A stretch of 64,000 nt of DNA, from NCBI GenBank assembly GCA_013822395.1, contig PNKK01000008.1:1-64000 (forward strand), read 5' to 3'. The position numbers and the translations under genes are program-made. The notes beneath the pieces were generated by a model. It had not been told where the DNA came from, searched no databases, and was given only the letters and a program-made list of their open reading frames with translations. This DNA is from Anaerolinea sp. (GTDB lineage: Bacteria; Chloroflexota; Limnocylindria; Limnocylindrales; CSP1-4). Positions 25,533 to 34,623 of the stretch are shown piece after piece. How positions within the stretch are numbered: the stretch's first letter is position 1; each line of letters opens with the position of its first letter.

Positions 25533-27212
25533 GTGACCGTAGCCCTGTCCGCCGTCGACCAGCTCGCCGACGCCTTCTGGGACCGCTTCCTCGAGCTCGC
25601 CCCGATCAGTGCCACCGTCAACGGCGACCACCGTTGGGACGACCGGCTCCCGGACCCGGGTCCGGAGGGACGGGCGAAGGCCCGCTCGCTCGCCGCGTGG
25701 GTCCGGGACGAGGCGGTGGCGATCGCCGCCGACGGACTGTCGGTGGAGGAGCGGATCACCCGGGACATGCTCCGGGTCGTCGGCGAGGTCGTCCTCGAGG
25801 ACGATCTGCAGCGGATCGATGTGCTCCAGGTGGTCGACCATATGGCCGGTCCACAGACCCTGCTGCCCCAGCTTGCCCAGCTCCAGCCGGCCGACACCCC
25901 GGAGCGGTTCGAGGCGTTCATGAGCCGCCTCCGCGCCTACCCGGCGTTCATGGCGGCGAACCGGGAGCTCCTGCGCGAGGCACTCGCGAGCGGCCTCACC
26001 GCACCGCGGATCGTGGTCGAGCGGACGATCGCCCAGCTCGAGCGGATGCTGGCCATCCCGATTGACGAGGCGGTCGTGCCGGCGATGGCCCAGGTCGCAT
26101 CCAACGCCGACCGTGAGGCCATTCGAGCCGCCGTCCGCGACGAGGTCTACCCGGCCGATGCCGCGTTCCTGGAGGCGCTCGAGGGCGACTACGGCGCCGC
26201 GGTGCGCCTCGAGCCGGGGATCTGGTCGGCCCCGAACGGGGAGGCGATCTACCGCAGCCAGATCCGGCACTGGACGACGCTCGATCTCGACCCCGCCGAG
26301 GTTCACCAGATCGGCCTGGAGGAGCTCGCGTCGATCGATGCGGAGCGGAGGGTGATCGCCCGCGCTGCCGGCTTCGGTGACGACACGGCGGCGTACCGGC
26401 AGTCCCTGACCGTCGATCCGCGGAACATCCCGGCGTCGCGCCAGGCGCTGGTCGACCGGGCAATGGAGGATATCGACCGCGCGAACGCGGCTGCCGCCGT
26501 GGCGTTCGGACAGACGCCGAGGTCCGCCTGCCGGGTCATGCCGGTCGAGGAGTACAAGGAGAAGGACGCGCCCTTCGCCTACTACTACCCGCCCACGCCG
26601 GACGGCAGCCGGCCAGGCACGTACTACGTGAACACGTATGACCTCGAGACCCGCCTCTTCTCGCGGCTGGCCGCGACGACCTACCACGAGGCGACGCCTG
26701 GCCATCACTTCCAGATCGCGCTCGAGGTCGAGAGCACGGACCTGAACCGGTTCCGGCGCTTCGGTTCCCGGATCGTCGGCGGGGCCTACGTGGAGGGCTG
26801 GGGCCTCTACGCCGAGCGGCTCGCCGACGAGTTGGGCCTCTATCGCGATGAGGCGGAGCGCTTCGGGATGCTGGACGGCCAGGCCTGGCGAGCGGGCCGG
26901 CTCGTCGTGGACACGGGACTGCACGCCCTCCGCTGGGGTCGCCAGCGGTCGATCGACTACCTCCTCAACGAGGTCGGCCTGTCGCCGACCGACGCCACGA
27001 TCGAAACCGACCGCTACATCTGCTGGCCGGCCCAGGCCCTCACCTACAAGGTCGGCCAGCGCGAGATCGAGCGCCTCCGCCGCGAGCTGGCCGAGCGCGA
27101 CGGGGCCGCGTTCGACCTCCGCTCGTTCCATGACGAGCTTCTCGCCCACGGCTCGCTGCCGCTCGCGACGCTCGCCCGGGAGCTCCCGGGCTGGGTGTCC
27201 GCCCGGGTCTGA
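25533..27212 (+). CDS. DUF885 family zinc-peptidase-like protein
   Basis: 559 residues from GTG, no signal peptide. The diagnostic YHEATPGHHFQ near residue 385 carries an HExxxGH-type metal site, and EGWGLYAERLADELGLY about 35 residues later supplies the third ligand, as in DUF885/M3-like metallopeptidases. Length and order (helical N-terminus, catalytic C-terminal half) match the family. The substrate is unknown; relatives are annotated as oligopeptidases. It follows the methyltransferase-like gene on the same strand. Confidence 0.85.
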   Translation: MTVALSAVDQLADAFWDRFLELAPISATVNGDHRWDDRLPDPGPEGRAKARSLAAWVRDEAVAIAADGLSVEERITRDMLRVVGEVVLEDDLQRIDVLQVVDHMAGPQTLLPQLAQLQPADTPERFEAFMSRLRAYPAFMAANRELLREALASGLTAPRIVVERTIAQLERMLAIPIDEAVVPAMAQVASNADREAIRAAVRDEVYPADAAFLEALEGDYGAAVRLEPGIWSAPNGEAIYRSQIRHWTTLDLDPAEVHQIGLEELASIDAERRVIARAAGFGDDTAAYRQSLTVDPRNIPASRQALVDRAMEDIDRANAAAAVAFGQTPRSACRVMPVEEYKEKDAPFAYYYPPTPDGSRPGTYYVNTYDLETRLFSRLAATTYHEATPGHHFQIALEVESTDLNRFRRFGSRIVGGAYVEGWGLYAERLADELGLYRDEAERFGMLDGQAWRAGRLVVDTGLHALRWGRQRSIDYLLNEVGLSPTDATIETDRYICWPAQALTYKVGQREIERLRRELAERDGAAFDLRSFHDELLAHGSLPLATLARELPGWVSARV

Positions 27213-27639
27213 TCATTCGGCCGCAGCCCCGAGCTTCGATCCTCGCTCGACGCTGCTCAGAGACACGAGGTGCTCACGAACGAGCGTGACGGCGTGCCGG
27301 GTCCGACGCCAGACTGCAGGAACTGGCCTTGGATCACGCTCGTTCATTCGGTTCGCGTATCTCACAGTTGCGTGCAGTTGCTTGCAGTTGCGTGCTCGCA
27401 ACACCGCTGCGCGCCGAGCGGCTCCGTTTCGCCTGTGGCTCAGTCACGTATCGAGCTATGAGTGGGGCGCGAGCGTGCGGATTTCGCACGACAACCCCGA
27501 TCAAGAGACGAATCTCGCGTTGACGCTCAGTCGCGGCTGTGGCACGATGGATGCCCGCGCTTCGCCCACCTGCAGCGGGCCGCCGCGCGCCTCGGGCTCC
27601 GGTGGGCGTGCCGTCACCGCCATGTCCGGGAGAGACATC
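27213..27639. other. 427-bp gene-free interval with an inverted repeat element
   Basis: GAACGAGCGTGA (27278-27289) and its exact inverse TCACGCTCGTTC (27334-27345) flank 44 bp. Read from the minus strand, the right arm begins ATGAACGAGCGTGATCC, which is also found at 30289. Further right are three GCAGTTGCGTG-like words (27369-27392). No gene is supported; the short open frames here share only this repeat. Confidence 0.55.
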
Positions 27640-29004
27640 ATGACCAGCTCCGTCGACCACCCGCAGCTCGCTCGATCCCGCCAGCTGGATCTCTACCGGC
27701 GCGCCCTCAGGACCCTGCCCGGCGGGACGGACTCGAATTTCCGCGCCTGGGGCGAGGACACGATCTACGTCGACCGTGGGCGGGGTGGTCGTGTCTGGGA
27801 TGTCGACGGCAATGAGTTCGTGGATCTCCGGATGGGCTACGGGCCGGTGATCCTCGGCCACGGCGACGAGCGCATCGATGACTACGTCAACGAGCGGATG
27901 CGGCGCGGGGTGAGCTTTTCGCTGACGAGCGAGGACGAGGTCCGCGCGATGGAGCTCGTGTGCGAGCTCACGGGCTGGGTCGAGATGGCCCGGATGACCG
28001 TCTCCGGCACGGAGGCGACGATGCACCTGATGCGCCTCGCCCGCGCGTTCACCGGCCGCGACAAGATCGTCAAGTTCGAGGGCCAGTACCACGGCGTCCA
28101 CGACTACGCGCTGATCAGCGTCTCGCCCAACGACATGGCCGACCTCGGCGATGCGGACAACCCGGTGCGCCTCGCCTGGGGGCGCGGCATCCCGGACGCG
28201 GTGGCGGACACGATCATCCCGGCCCGCTTCAACAACATCGAGCGCCTTCGCCGCCTCTTCGAGCGCCAGGGCCACGAGATCGCGGCCGTCATCGTGGAGC
28301 CGGTCCTCGGCAATGCCCAGGGGATCCTGCCGCAGGAGGGGTTCCACAAGGCGATGCGCGAGCTCACCGAGGAGTTTGGAATCCTTGAGATCTTCGACGA
28401 GGTGAAGACCGGCTTCCGGTTCGCCCGCGGTGGGGCTGCGGAATACTTCGGGATCAGGCCGGACCTCGCGTCCTTCGCGAAGGCGATGGGCAACGGCTAT
28501 CCCGCCGCGGCGTTCGGGGGACGGCGGGAGATCATGAGCCTGCTGCCGGACAAGGTGAGCCACGGCGGCACGTACGCCGGCAACCGCGTGGCTGCCGCGG
28601 CGGCCGTCAGGACCCTCGAGATCATCCGCGACACGGACGCCCTCGACACGATCCATCGGACCGGCCGGCGGATCCAGGACGGGTTGCGCGAGGTGATCAA
28701 CGAGGCTGGTCTGCCGTTCCATTTCACCGGCCACCCGTCGATGTTCGGGATCATGTTCACGGACAAGATCGCGACCGAGTACCGTGACTGGGCGGACACG
28801 GATCACGCCCTCTACGACGCGATCGCGGTCGGGATGCACGCCCGTGGCGCGATGCCTGAGCCGGACAGTCGCGAGCCGTGGTTCATCTGCGAGGCCCACG
28901 CGAGCGACGACTCCGTCGACCGGGCGGTGACCGCGTTCGAGGCGTCGCTTCGGGCCGCCCTGGACGCCCGCGCCCGCGGCGAGCTCCCCGAGGCGGGGCA
29001 GTAA
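27640..29004 (+). CDS. Class III pyridoxal-phosphate aminotransferase (GSA-aminomutase-like)
   Basis: 454 residues, fold type I PLP enzyme. Cofactor residues are visible: the SGTEATMHLMRLARAF loop, IFDEVKTGFR (Asp to the PLP ring nitrogen) and SFAKAMGNGYPAAAFGG (Schiff-base Lys). GGTDSNFRAWG at the N-terminus and the SHGGTYAGNRVAAAAA segment resemble glutamate-1-semialdehyde 2,1-aminomutase, but no heme genes are nearby, so an omega-aminotransferase or other 2,1-aminomutase is equally possible. It starts at ATG 27640; ATG 27622 is an alternative. It stands alone and meets mscS head-on. Confidence 0.85.
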   Translation: MTSSVDHPQLARSRQLDLYRRALRTLPGGTDSNFRAWGEDTIYVDRGRGGRVWDVDGNEFVDLRMGYGPVILGHGDERIDDYVNERMRRGVSFSLTSEDEVRAMELVCELTGWVEMARMTVSGTEATMHLMRLARAFTGRDKIVKFEGQYHGVHDYALISVSPNDMADLGDADNPVRLAWGRGIPDAVADTIIPARFNNIERLRRLFERQGHEIAAVIVEPVLGNAQGILPQEGFHKAMRELTEEFGILEIFDEVKTGFRFARGGAAEYFGIRPDLASFAKAMGNGYPAAAFGGRREIMSLLPDKVSHGGTYAGNRVAAAAAVRTLEIIRDTDALDTIHRTGRRIQDGLREVINEAGLPFHFTGHPSMFGIMFTDKIATEYRDWADTDHALYDAIAVGMHARGAMPEPDSREPWFICEAHASDDSVDRAVTAFEASLRAALDARARGELPEAGQ

Positions 29005-29116
29005 GGCGACGCGCCGGGACCCCCGCGGCTCGGCGCGGATCGACTCGGCGCGGATCGACTCGGTCCCGCTTGCCGGCGGCTCATCACCCGTGCTCACGCC
29101 CGGACCTGTGGTACCC

Positions 29117-30061
29117 CTACTCGTCCGGCGTGAGGTCCTCGTCGGTCGGGCCGCCCGCCGTCCCGTCGTCGGCGCCGGAGAGCGTCGGCGTCTCGCGGGC
29201 GAGCACGACGCGCTGCGGCCGCGGGATCTCGATGCCGTGAGCCTTGAACGCTGCGAGCAGGCGCTTGCGGAGCTCGCCGGCGGCAGCCCACTGCTCCGTG
29301 GCTCGGACGGTGCCGAGGATCTTCAGGGTGACGCCATACTCACCCAGGGCGGCGACCCGGTCCACGCGTGGCGTCTCGAGGACCCGTCGCTTCCAGGCCG
29401 GGTCGGAGGCCATCTCGCGGCCGACGTTGTCGACGACCTCGATCGCCCTGTCGATGTCGGTTCCGTAGGCAACCGTGACGTCCTGGTTGATCCGCGACCA
29501 GACGCGGGTCAGGTTGCTGGCCACGGCGATCTCGCCGTTCGGGACGGTGTGGACGACGCCGTCGAGGTCGCGCAGCGTTGTCCGCCGGAGGCTGAAGTCC
29601 TCGACCGTGCCGGCAACGCCGGCGATGCGGACGACATCGCCCTTGCTGAACTGGTTCTCGATCAGGATGAGCGCCCCGTTCAGATAGTCCTTCACGAGGT
29701 TCTGCGCGCCGAAGCCGACCGCTACGCCGACGATCCCGAGCCCGGCGATCGCCGGCCCGATCTCGAGACCGACCGACTGCAGGATCATCAGCCCGCCGAT
29801 GATCACCACGAAGAAGCGGAGGACGTTGCCGCCCAACTGGTCGAGGGTGTTCATGCGCTTTGTCAGCTCGACCGCGGACAGCTCCTGGGCCGTCCCCTCT
29901 GTCGCCTCCCGGTCCATGAGCGCCTTCACGATGCCGCGGACGAACAGCCGCGAGGCGCGGATCAGGACGACGACGACCACGACGATGATCAAAATCGGGA
30001 GCACGGGGTCCCGGAGGAAGGGCAGGATCCCGTCCCAGGGCGCCTTCGTGAGGTCCGGCAT
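29117..30061 (-). CDS. mscS: MscS-type mechanosensitive channel
   Basis: 314 residues. Three transmembrane helices: TM1 (LPILIIVVVVVVLIRASRLF), TM2 and the pore-lining TM3, which has the family's small-residue pattern (AIAGLGIVGVAVGFGAQNLV). The beta domain starts with ENQFSKGDVVRIAGVAGTVE, and the alpha/beta domain extends to the end, with a disordered acidic tail. It releases solutes on hypo-osmotic shock. TACGCT lies 6 nt before the ATG, suggesting leaderless transcription. Confidence 0.9.
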   Translation of the reverse strand: MPDLTKAPWDGILPFLRDPVLPILIIVVVVVVLIRASRLFVRGIVKALMDREATEGTAQELSAVELTKRMNTLDQLGGNVLRFFVVIIGGLMILQSVGLEIGPAIAGLGIVGVAVGFGAQNLVKDYLNGALILIENQFSKGDVVRIAGVAGTVEDFSLRRTTLRDLDGVVHTVPNGEIAVASNLTRVWSRINQDVTVAYGTDIDRAIEVVDNVGREMASDPAWKRRVLETPRVDRVAALGEYGVTLKILGTVRATEQWAAAGELRKRLLAAFKAHGIEIPRPQRVVLARETPTLSGADDGTAGGPTDEDLTPDE

Positions 30062-30148
30062 CCCCGCAGCGTAGCGGATGGCGCCGCGACCGTCGGCCGC
30101 GGCGCAGCGGGCAGCGTGGTGGGAAGCGAGCGGCCGGGTGGCATCGCC

Positions 30149-30273
30149 CGTTCCCCCCGCCAGGCCGGGCGGTCAGTCCCGTTCCCCCCGCCAGGCCGGG
30201 CGGTCAGTCCCGTTCCCCCCCGCCAGGCCGGGCGGCATCGCCCCGTCCGGCCGCCAGGCTGGCGGTCAGTCCC
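30149..30273. repeat. 31-bp tandem repeat, four copies
   Basis: Copies at 30149, 30180, 30211 and about 30243. The unit begins CGTTCCCCCCGCCAGGCCGG and includes a CCGCC-GGCGG hairpin. It lies 90 bp upstream of the mscS start, outside any gene. Confidence 0.8.
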
Positions 30274-30288
30274 GGACACACATTCGGC

Positions 30289-30361
30289 ATGAACGAGCGT
30301 GATCCTGGGCCCAATCAAGTGATTCCGCGCAAGATCTCGGACCCCGTCACGTTCATTCATC
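30289..30361. repeat. Dispersed ATGAACGAGCGTGATCC element, second copy
   Basis: ATGAACGAGCGTGATCC at 30289 is matched 57 bp later by the partly inverse GTCACGTTCATTCATC. The arrangement parallels the element at 27278-27345 (read in reverse), suggesting a small palindromic repeat family. Confidence 0.5.
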
Positions 30362-30445
30362 TGGATCGTGTCTCAGGCTGGCACGACGGCCGGGGCACCT
30401 GCGGGATTCGGCAGGGGATCGTCAGCCGTGGAACCGCGGGCATCC

Positions 30446-30513
30446 GCATTGGGGGAGGCACGGCATTGGGGGAGTCACGGCATTGGGGGAGTCACGGCAT
30501 TGGGGGAGGCATA
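30446..30513 (+). repeat. 17-bp tandem repeat, four copies, upstream of acs
   Basis: GCATTGGGGGAGKCACG repeats head to tail at 30446, 30463, 30480 and 30497. It lies about 140 bp before the acs start and could hold repeated regulator sites, although a 17-bp period does not keep sites on one helix face. The rest of 30062-30652 holds only the repeats listed. Confidence 0.8.
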
Positions 30514-30652
30514 GCTCCGGCGCGAGCACAGGTGCCGCATCGGGTGCAGCAGGCGCGGCCGAGGCGCTACGATGCAACGACGCCGCCAATGGCGGTCCGT
30601 CGCCATCATGGCCAGCCGCTCGTCGTGAACACGTTCAGACCGGAGTCGTTTC

Positions 30653-32620
30653 GTGAGCGTCGAACCGTCCCAGGGCGCCGGGCCCGCGATCGAGAATCTT
30701 CTCGCCGAGCGTCGCACGTTTCCGCCCGACCCCGCCTTCACGGCGAGGGCGAATGCGAGGGCCGCGATCTACGACGAGGCCGAGCGTGACCACGTCGCCT
30801 TCTGGGAGCGCCTCGCGCGGGAGCGGATCTCGTGGTCGAGGCCGTTCGAGACGACACTCGAGTGGGAGCTTCCGTTTGCGAAGTGGTTCGTCGGCGGCCA
30901 GCTGAACGTCAGCTACAACTGCGTCGACCGGCATGTCGAGAACGGGCTGGGCGACAAGGTCGCCTACCACTGGATCGGCGAGCCGGGCGACACCCGGACG
31001 CTCACCTACGCCAACCTCCAGCGCGAGGTCGGCAAGGCCGCGAACGCCCTCCTCGAGCTGGGCGTCCGGACCGGTGACCGGGTCGCGATCTACATGCCGA
31101 TGATCCCCGAGCTTCCGATCGCGATGCTCGCCTGCGCCCGGATCGGCGCCCCCCATACGGTGGTCTTCGGCGGGTTCTCCGCCGAGGCTCTCGCCGGCCG
31201 GATCAACGACTGCGGCGCGAGAGTCCTGATCACCGCGGACGGCGGCTACCGGAGGGGCAAGGAGGTCGGACTCAAGCACCACGCCGACGAGGCGCTCGCG
31301 TCCACTCCCTCGATCGAGCATGCGATCGTCGTCAATCGGACCGGTCGCGGGGTCCACATGGTCGACGGCCGCGACCACTGGTGGCACGACATCGTGGAGC
31401 GCCAGTCGCCCGACTGCCCGCCCGTCCCGGTCGACTCGGAGCACATGCTCTACCTGCTCTACACGTCGGGGACCACCGCGAAGCCGAAGGGGATCCTCCA
31501 CACGACGGCCGGGTATCTGCTCGGGACGAGCTTCACCCACGAGATGATCTTCGACCTGAAGCCGGACGATGTGTACTGGTGCGCCGCCGACATCGGCTGG
31601 GTGACCGGCCACAGCTACATCGTCTACGGCCCGCTCGCGAATGCCGCCACCGGGATCATCTACGAGGGGGCCCCGGACACGCCGACCTGGGATCGCTGGT
31701 GGCAGATCATCGAGCGGTACAAGGTCACGATCCTGTACACGGCGCCGACGGCGATCCGGGCGTGCATGAAGCAGGGTCCCCAGTACCCGGCGGCACACGA
31801 CCTGTCATCGCTCCGGGTCCTGGGCTCGGTCGGCGAGCCGATCAACCCGGAGGCCTGGCTCTGGTACCACGAGCACATCGGCCGCGGGCGCACTCCCATC
31901 GTCGATACGTGGTGGCAGACGGAGACCGGGATGATCCTCATCACCCCGCTCCCCGGTGTGACGACGACGAAGCCCGGCTCGGCCACCTTCCCGTTCCCCG
32001 GCATCGAGGCGGACATCGTCGACGGCGACGGCAGGTCGGTGCCGTTCGGGGGCGGCGGATACCTCGTCCTGAAGCGGCCGTGGCCGGCCATGCTCCGCGG
32101 CATCTACGGCGACCCGGAGCGCTACCGGCAGACCTACTGGAGCCGGTTCCCTGGGATGTACTTCGCCGGGGACGGCGCGAAGCGCGATGAGGACGGCTAC
32201 TTCTGGCTCCTTGGCCGGGTGGACGACGTCATGAACGTCGCCGGCCACCGGATCAGCACCACCGAGGTGGAGTCGGCCCTCGTCGACCACCGGTCCGTGG
32301 CGGAGGCGGCGGTCGTCGGGGTGAAGGACGAGGTCTCCGGACAGGCGATCTACGCGTTCGTCATCCTCAAGGCCGGCGGAGAGCCGACGGACGCGCTCGC
32401 CGTCCAGCTCCGGGAGCACGTGGCCTACGTCATCGGCCCGATCGCCCGCCCGAAGTACCTGATGTTCGTGCCCGACCTCCCGAAGACCCGATCCGGCAAG
32501 ATCATGCGCCGGCTCCTCCGCGACATCGCCGAGGGCCGGACGCTGGGTGACACCACCACGCTCGCCGACGCGACGGTCGTCGAGACGATCCGGGAGAATA
32601 CGGGCCGGTCGGAGGAGTAG
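30653..32620 (+). CDS. acs: Acetyl-CoA synthetase
   Basis: 655 residues, full length for the family, GTG start. It makes acetyl-CoA from acetate, ATP and CoA in two steps through acetyl-AMP. Adenylation motifs: [11 protein letters not shown] (A3), DTWWQTETG with Trp/Thr that set the acetate pocket, [20 protein letters not shown] (A7-A8) and the C-terminal TRSGKIMRR whose Lys is catalytic and is the usual site of acetylation control. The N-terminal SYNCVDRHV segment is also typical. It has its own long upstream region with 17-bp repeats. The small gene after it, 5 bp away, is probably co-transcribed. Confidence 0.96.
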   Translation: MSVEPSQGAGPAIENLLAERRTFPPDPAFTARANARAAIYDEAERDHVAFWERLARERISWSRPFETTLEWELPFAKWFVGGQLNVSYNCVDRHVENGLGDKVAYHWIGEPGDTRTLTYANLQREVGKAANALLELGVRTGDRVAIYMPMIPELPIAMLACARIGAPHTVVFGGFSAEALAGRINDCGARVLITADGGYRRGKEVGLKHHADEALASTPSIEHAIVVNRTGRGVHMVDGRDHWWHDIVERQSPDCPPVPVDSEHMLYLLYTSGTTAKPKGILHTTAGYLLGTSFTHEMIFDLKPDDVYWCAADIGWVTGHSYIVYGPLANAATGIIYEGAPDTPTWDRWWQIIERYKVTILYTAPTAIRACMKQGPQYPAAHDLSSLRVLGSVGEPINPEAWLWYHEHIGRGRTPIVDTWWQTETGMILITPLPGVTTTKPGSATFPFPGIEADIVDGDGRSVPFGGGGYLVLKRPWPAMLRGIYGDPERYRQTYWSRFPGMYFAGDGAKRDEDGYFWLLGRVDDVMNVAGHRISTTEVESALVDHRSVAEAAVVGVKDEVSGQAIYAFVILKAGGEPTDALAVQLREHVAYVIGPIARPKYLMFVPDLPKTRSGKIMRRLLRDIAEGRTLGDTTTLADATVVETIRENTGRSEE

Positions 32621-32625
32621 GCAGG

Positions 32626-33276
32626 ATGCCGTTCGGGTTCGGACGGAAGAAGGAGACGCAGCCGGCGGTGTCGGACGCCACGGTCGCGGCCGCCGACAGC
32701 CGCGGGCCGCGGCCGGTCCGGTTCCACGGCCTGACCGAGGAGTGGCGACTCCGCGGTTCCATGGCGGTCACCGGGCGATTGCTCGACACGCTCAACAGGC
32801 GCGACGCGATTGGCCTGTCGGACGTCACCTGGGCGCCGCTCGACGGCAGCGGGCCGTTCGAGCCGGCGCCGGGCATCAGGACGGTGGATCCGTACGACCT
32901 CATCGTCGTGATCGCCGGCCCGGAGACGCTCGCGACCCTCGACGAGGACGAGCGATCTGCCCACCGGATCCACAAGATCTCGTTCGACGTGGCGCTCCAG
33001 GTCCCGCCGCTGCGCGTCGTCGGGACGGTGCAGCTCCACCCGGGGTCGGAGCCTGACGGGCTCCTCGATCGGTCAACCCAGATGTTCGTCGCGGTGACCA
33101 ACCCGACCGTCTGGCTTGGCGGCGTGGAGGTCGAGGTCGACGAGGATGCCGACGCCGCCCTCGTCAACCGCTTCTACCTGCGCGGCGTGGAGCAGGTGGA
33201 CCTGGCGACGGGCGAGCGCCACGTGCGACTGCCGGGGACCCCGCTCGGCGGGACGACCTGGCGGGAGCGGACCTGA
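32626..33276 (+). CDS. Conserved-looking hypothetical protein
   Basis: 216 residues, soluble, no signal peptide. A basic N-terminus (GFGRKKETQP) is followed by an alpha/beta domain starting RPVRFHGLTEEWRLRGSMAV. I do not recognise the family. The 5-bp gap after acs implies an operon. A GGACCTG-AG-CAGGTCC hairpin overlaps its stop codon and may end transcription before the convergent ATPase gene. Confidence 0.65.
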   Translation: MPFGFGRKKETQPAVSDATVAAADSRGPRPVRFHGLTEEWRLRGSMAVTGRLLDTLNRRDAIGLSDVTWAPLDGSGPFEPAPGIRTVDPYDLIVVIAGPETLATLDEDERSAHRIHKISFDVALQVPPLRVVGTVQLHPGSEPDGLLDRSTQMFVAVTNPTVWLGGVEVEVDEDADAALVNRFYLRGVEQVDLATGERHVRLPGTPLGGTTWRERT

Positions 33277-33356
33277 GCAGGTCCGGGCCGCCCGGGTCCG
33301 TCGGGCTCCGGGATGGTGTGATCAGGACCTGTCGCGGCACGGCGAGGAGCGGGGCG

Positions 33357-34610
33357 TCAGGCCCGAATCGGCTCCTTGCGGCCGCTGAACAGGCCGCCGA
33401 AGAGCGAGCGTGGCTCGCCGCCGCGAGTGGCGGTCGCCGGGTGGGGATCGCCGATCCCGAGGATGCGGTCCGCGAGTGCCTCGAAGTCGGCCGAGACCTT
33501 CTCGCGCGGGAAGAGATCGATGACGGTCCGGCCCACGTTCGCGGCCTTCACGAAGAGCATGCCACCGGACCGGATCTGGGCGATGGCCGGCACCCCGACC
33601 GCGCGCTCGATATCGGCTACCGTCACGCCGCTGTTCGCCCGATTGACGACGGTCGCGAGTCGGTCGCGGATCCCGAGCTCCGTCGCGACCTCGGTGAGTT
33701 GAACCGCAGCGCGGATCGCGGGCAGGTCCGGGGTCACCGGGACGAGGATGCGGTCGGCGACGCTGAAGATGACCTGGTTGACCTCGCTGTACGACGGGTG
33801 GAGGTCGACGACCATGACGTCGACGCCCCAGCGTGCCGCGAGGAGCGCCTCGCCGACGCGCTCGGGATCGAGACGCGTCATCGCCAGCGGGCTCGAGACG
33901 AGCGCCGCCACACGGACGCCGGATTCGTGGACCGCGGCGACGTCGAGCAGCCCCTCCGCAGGTCCCCCCTCCTCCTCGTCCAGCCAGGCGTCCGCGATCG
34001 TGCGACCGGCGTCCATGCCCAGTGACATCGTCACATGACCGGTCACGGTATCGGCGTCCACGAGGAGGACCCGTCGATCCTTCCGGATCTGGAGGGCCGC
34101 GGCGAGGTTCGTGGCAATCGTCGTCTTCCCGACGCCGCCCTTCGGATTGAAGATCGCGACGATCGGGGAGCGGGCCGCCCAGTCGGCCTCGACGCGCCCG
34201 CGCGTCAGCACCGAGCCCTCCGTGTGCTCGGCCGCGACCTGGGCCCGGATGAGCATCGCCTCGGCACGCCAGCGGAGAACGTCCGGATCGACGGGTCGGA
34301 GGACGACCTCGTCGTCCGCCGCAAGTCCGCCGTCGCCATGGAGGATGTCGAGCTGGATCTCGTCGGCGAGGACGAGGAGCGGGATCGAGCGCTCGTTCAG
34401 GCGGAGGCGCCCGACGGCCTCGAGCAGCGCCGCCGGGTCGTCACCGGCGTCGAGCACCGCGAGCCCGATCGGCAGCTCGGCCACGAGGATGGCGGCCAGA
34501 TCGGCGGGCGTCTCGAGCACAACCGTGCCGAACTCCGCCGCGGCAAGGGTCTCGAGGACGGCCTCGCGTTCGGGTGCGGGCAGGCCGACGGCGATGGTCG
34601 GGCGGCTCAT
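33357..34610 (-). CDS. ParA/MinD-superfamily ATPase, CpaE-like, with pseudo-receiver N-terminus
   Basis: 417 residues. The start is set by GGAGGA just before the ATG. Residues about 1-130 form a response-regulator-like alpha/beta domain. The deviant Walker A NPKGGVGKTTIATNLAAAL is near residue 157, followed by LLVDADTVTGHV (Walker A') and VMVVDLHPSYSEVNQ (Walker B-like). CpaE proteins use this layout to place pilus or secretion machinery at a cell pole. No other pilus gene is present. It is encoded 13 bp after a coiled-coil protein on the same strand, which may be its partner. The C-terminal RSLFGGLFSGRKE looks like an amphipathic membrane-targeting tail. Confidence 0.8.
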   Translation of the reverse strand: MSRPTIAVGLPAPEREAVLETLAAAEFGTVVLETPADLAAILVAELPIGLAVLDAGDDPAALLEAVGRLRLNERSIPLLVLADEIQLDILHGDGGLAADDEVVLRPVDPDVLRWRAEAMLIRAQVAAEHTEGSVLTRGRVEADWAARSPIVAIFNPKGGVGKTTIATNLAAALQIRKDRRVLLVDADTVTGHVTMSLGMDAGRTIADAWLDEEEGGPAEGLLDVAAVHESGVRVAALVSSPLAMTRLDPERVGEALLAARWGVDVMVVDLHPSYSEVNQVIFSVADRILVPVTPDLPAIRAAVQLTEVATELGIRDRLATVVNRANSGVTVADIERAVGVPAIAQIRSGGMLFVKAANVGRTVIDLFPREKVSADFEALADRILGIGDPHPATATRGGEPRSLFGGLFSGRKEPIRA

Positions 34611-34623
34611 TGGTTCCTCCGAT

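Noticed and set aside
21191..25921. Open frame of 1576 codons on the minus strand
   Set aside because: Antisense shadow of the TPR, methyltransferase-like and DUF885 genes; Arg/Ala/Pro-rich with no domain, as expected opposite high-GC genes.
27640..29004. hemL (glutamate-1-semialdehyde aminomutase)
   Set aside because: The PLP fold is clear, but no heme gene is adjacent and the specificity segments are not diagnostic, so only the family is named.
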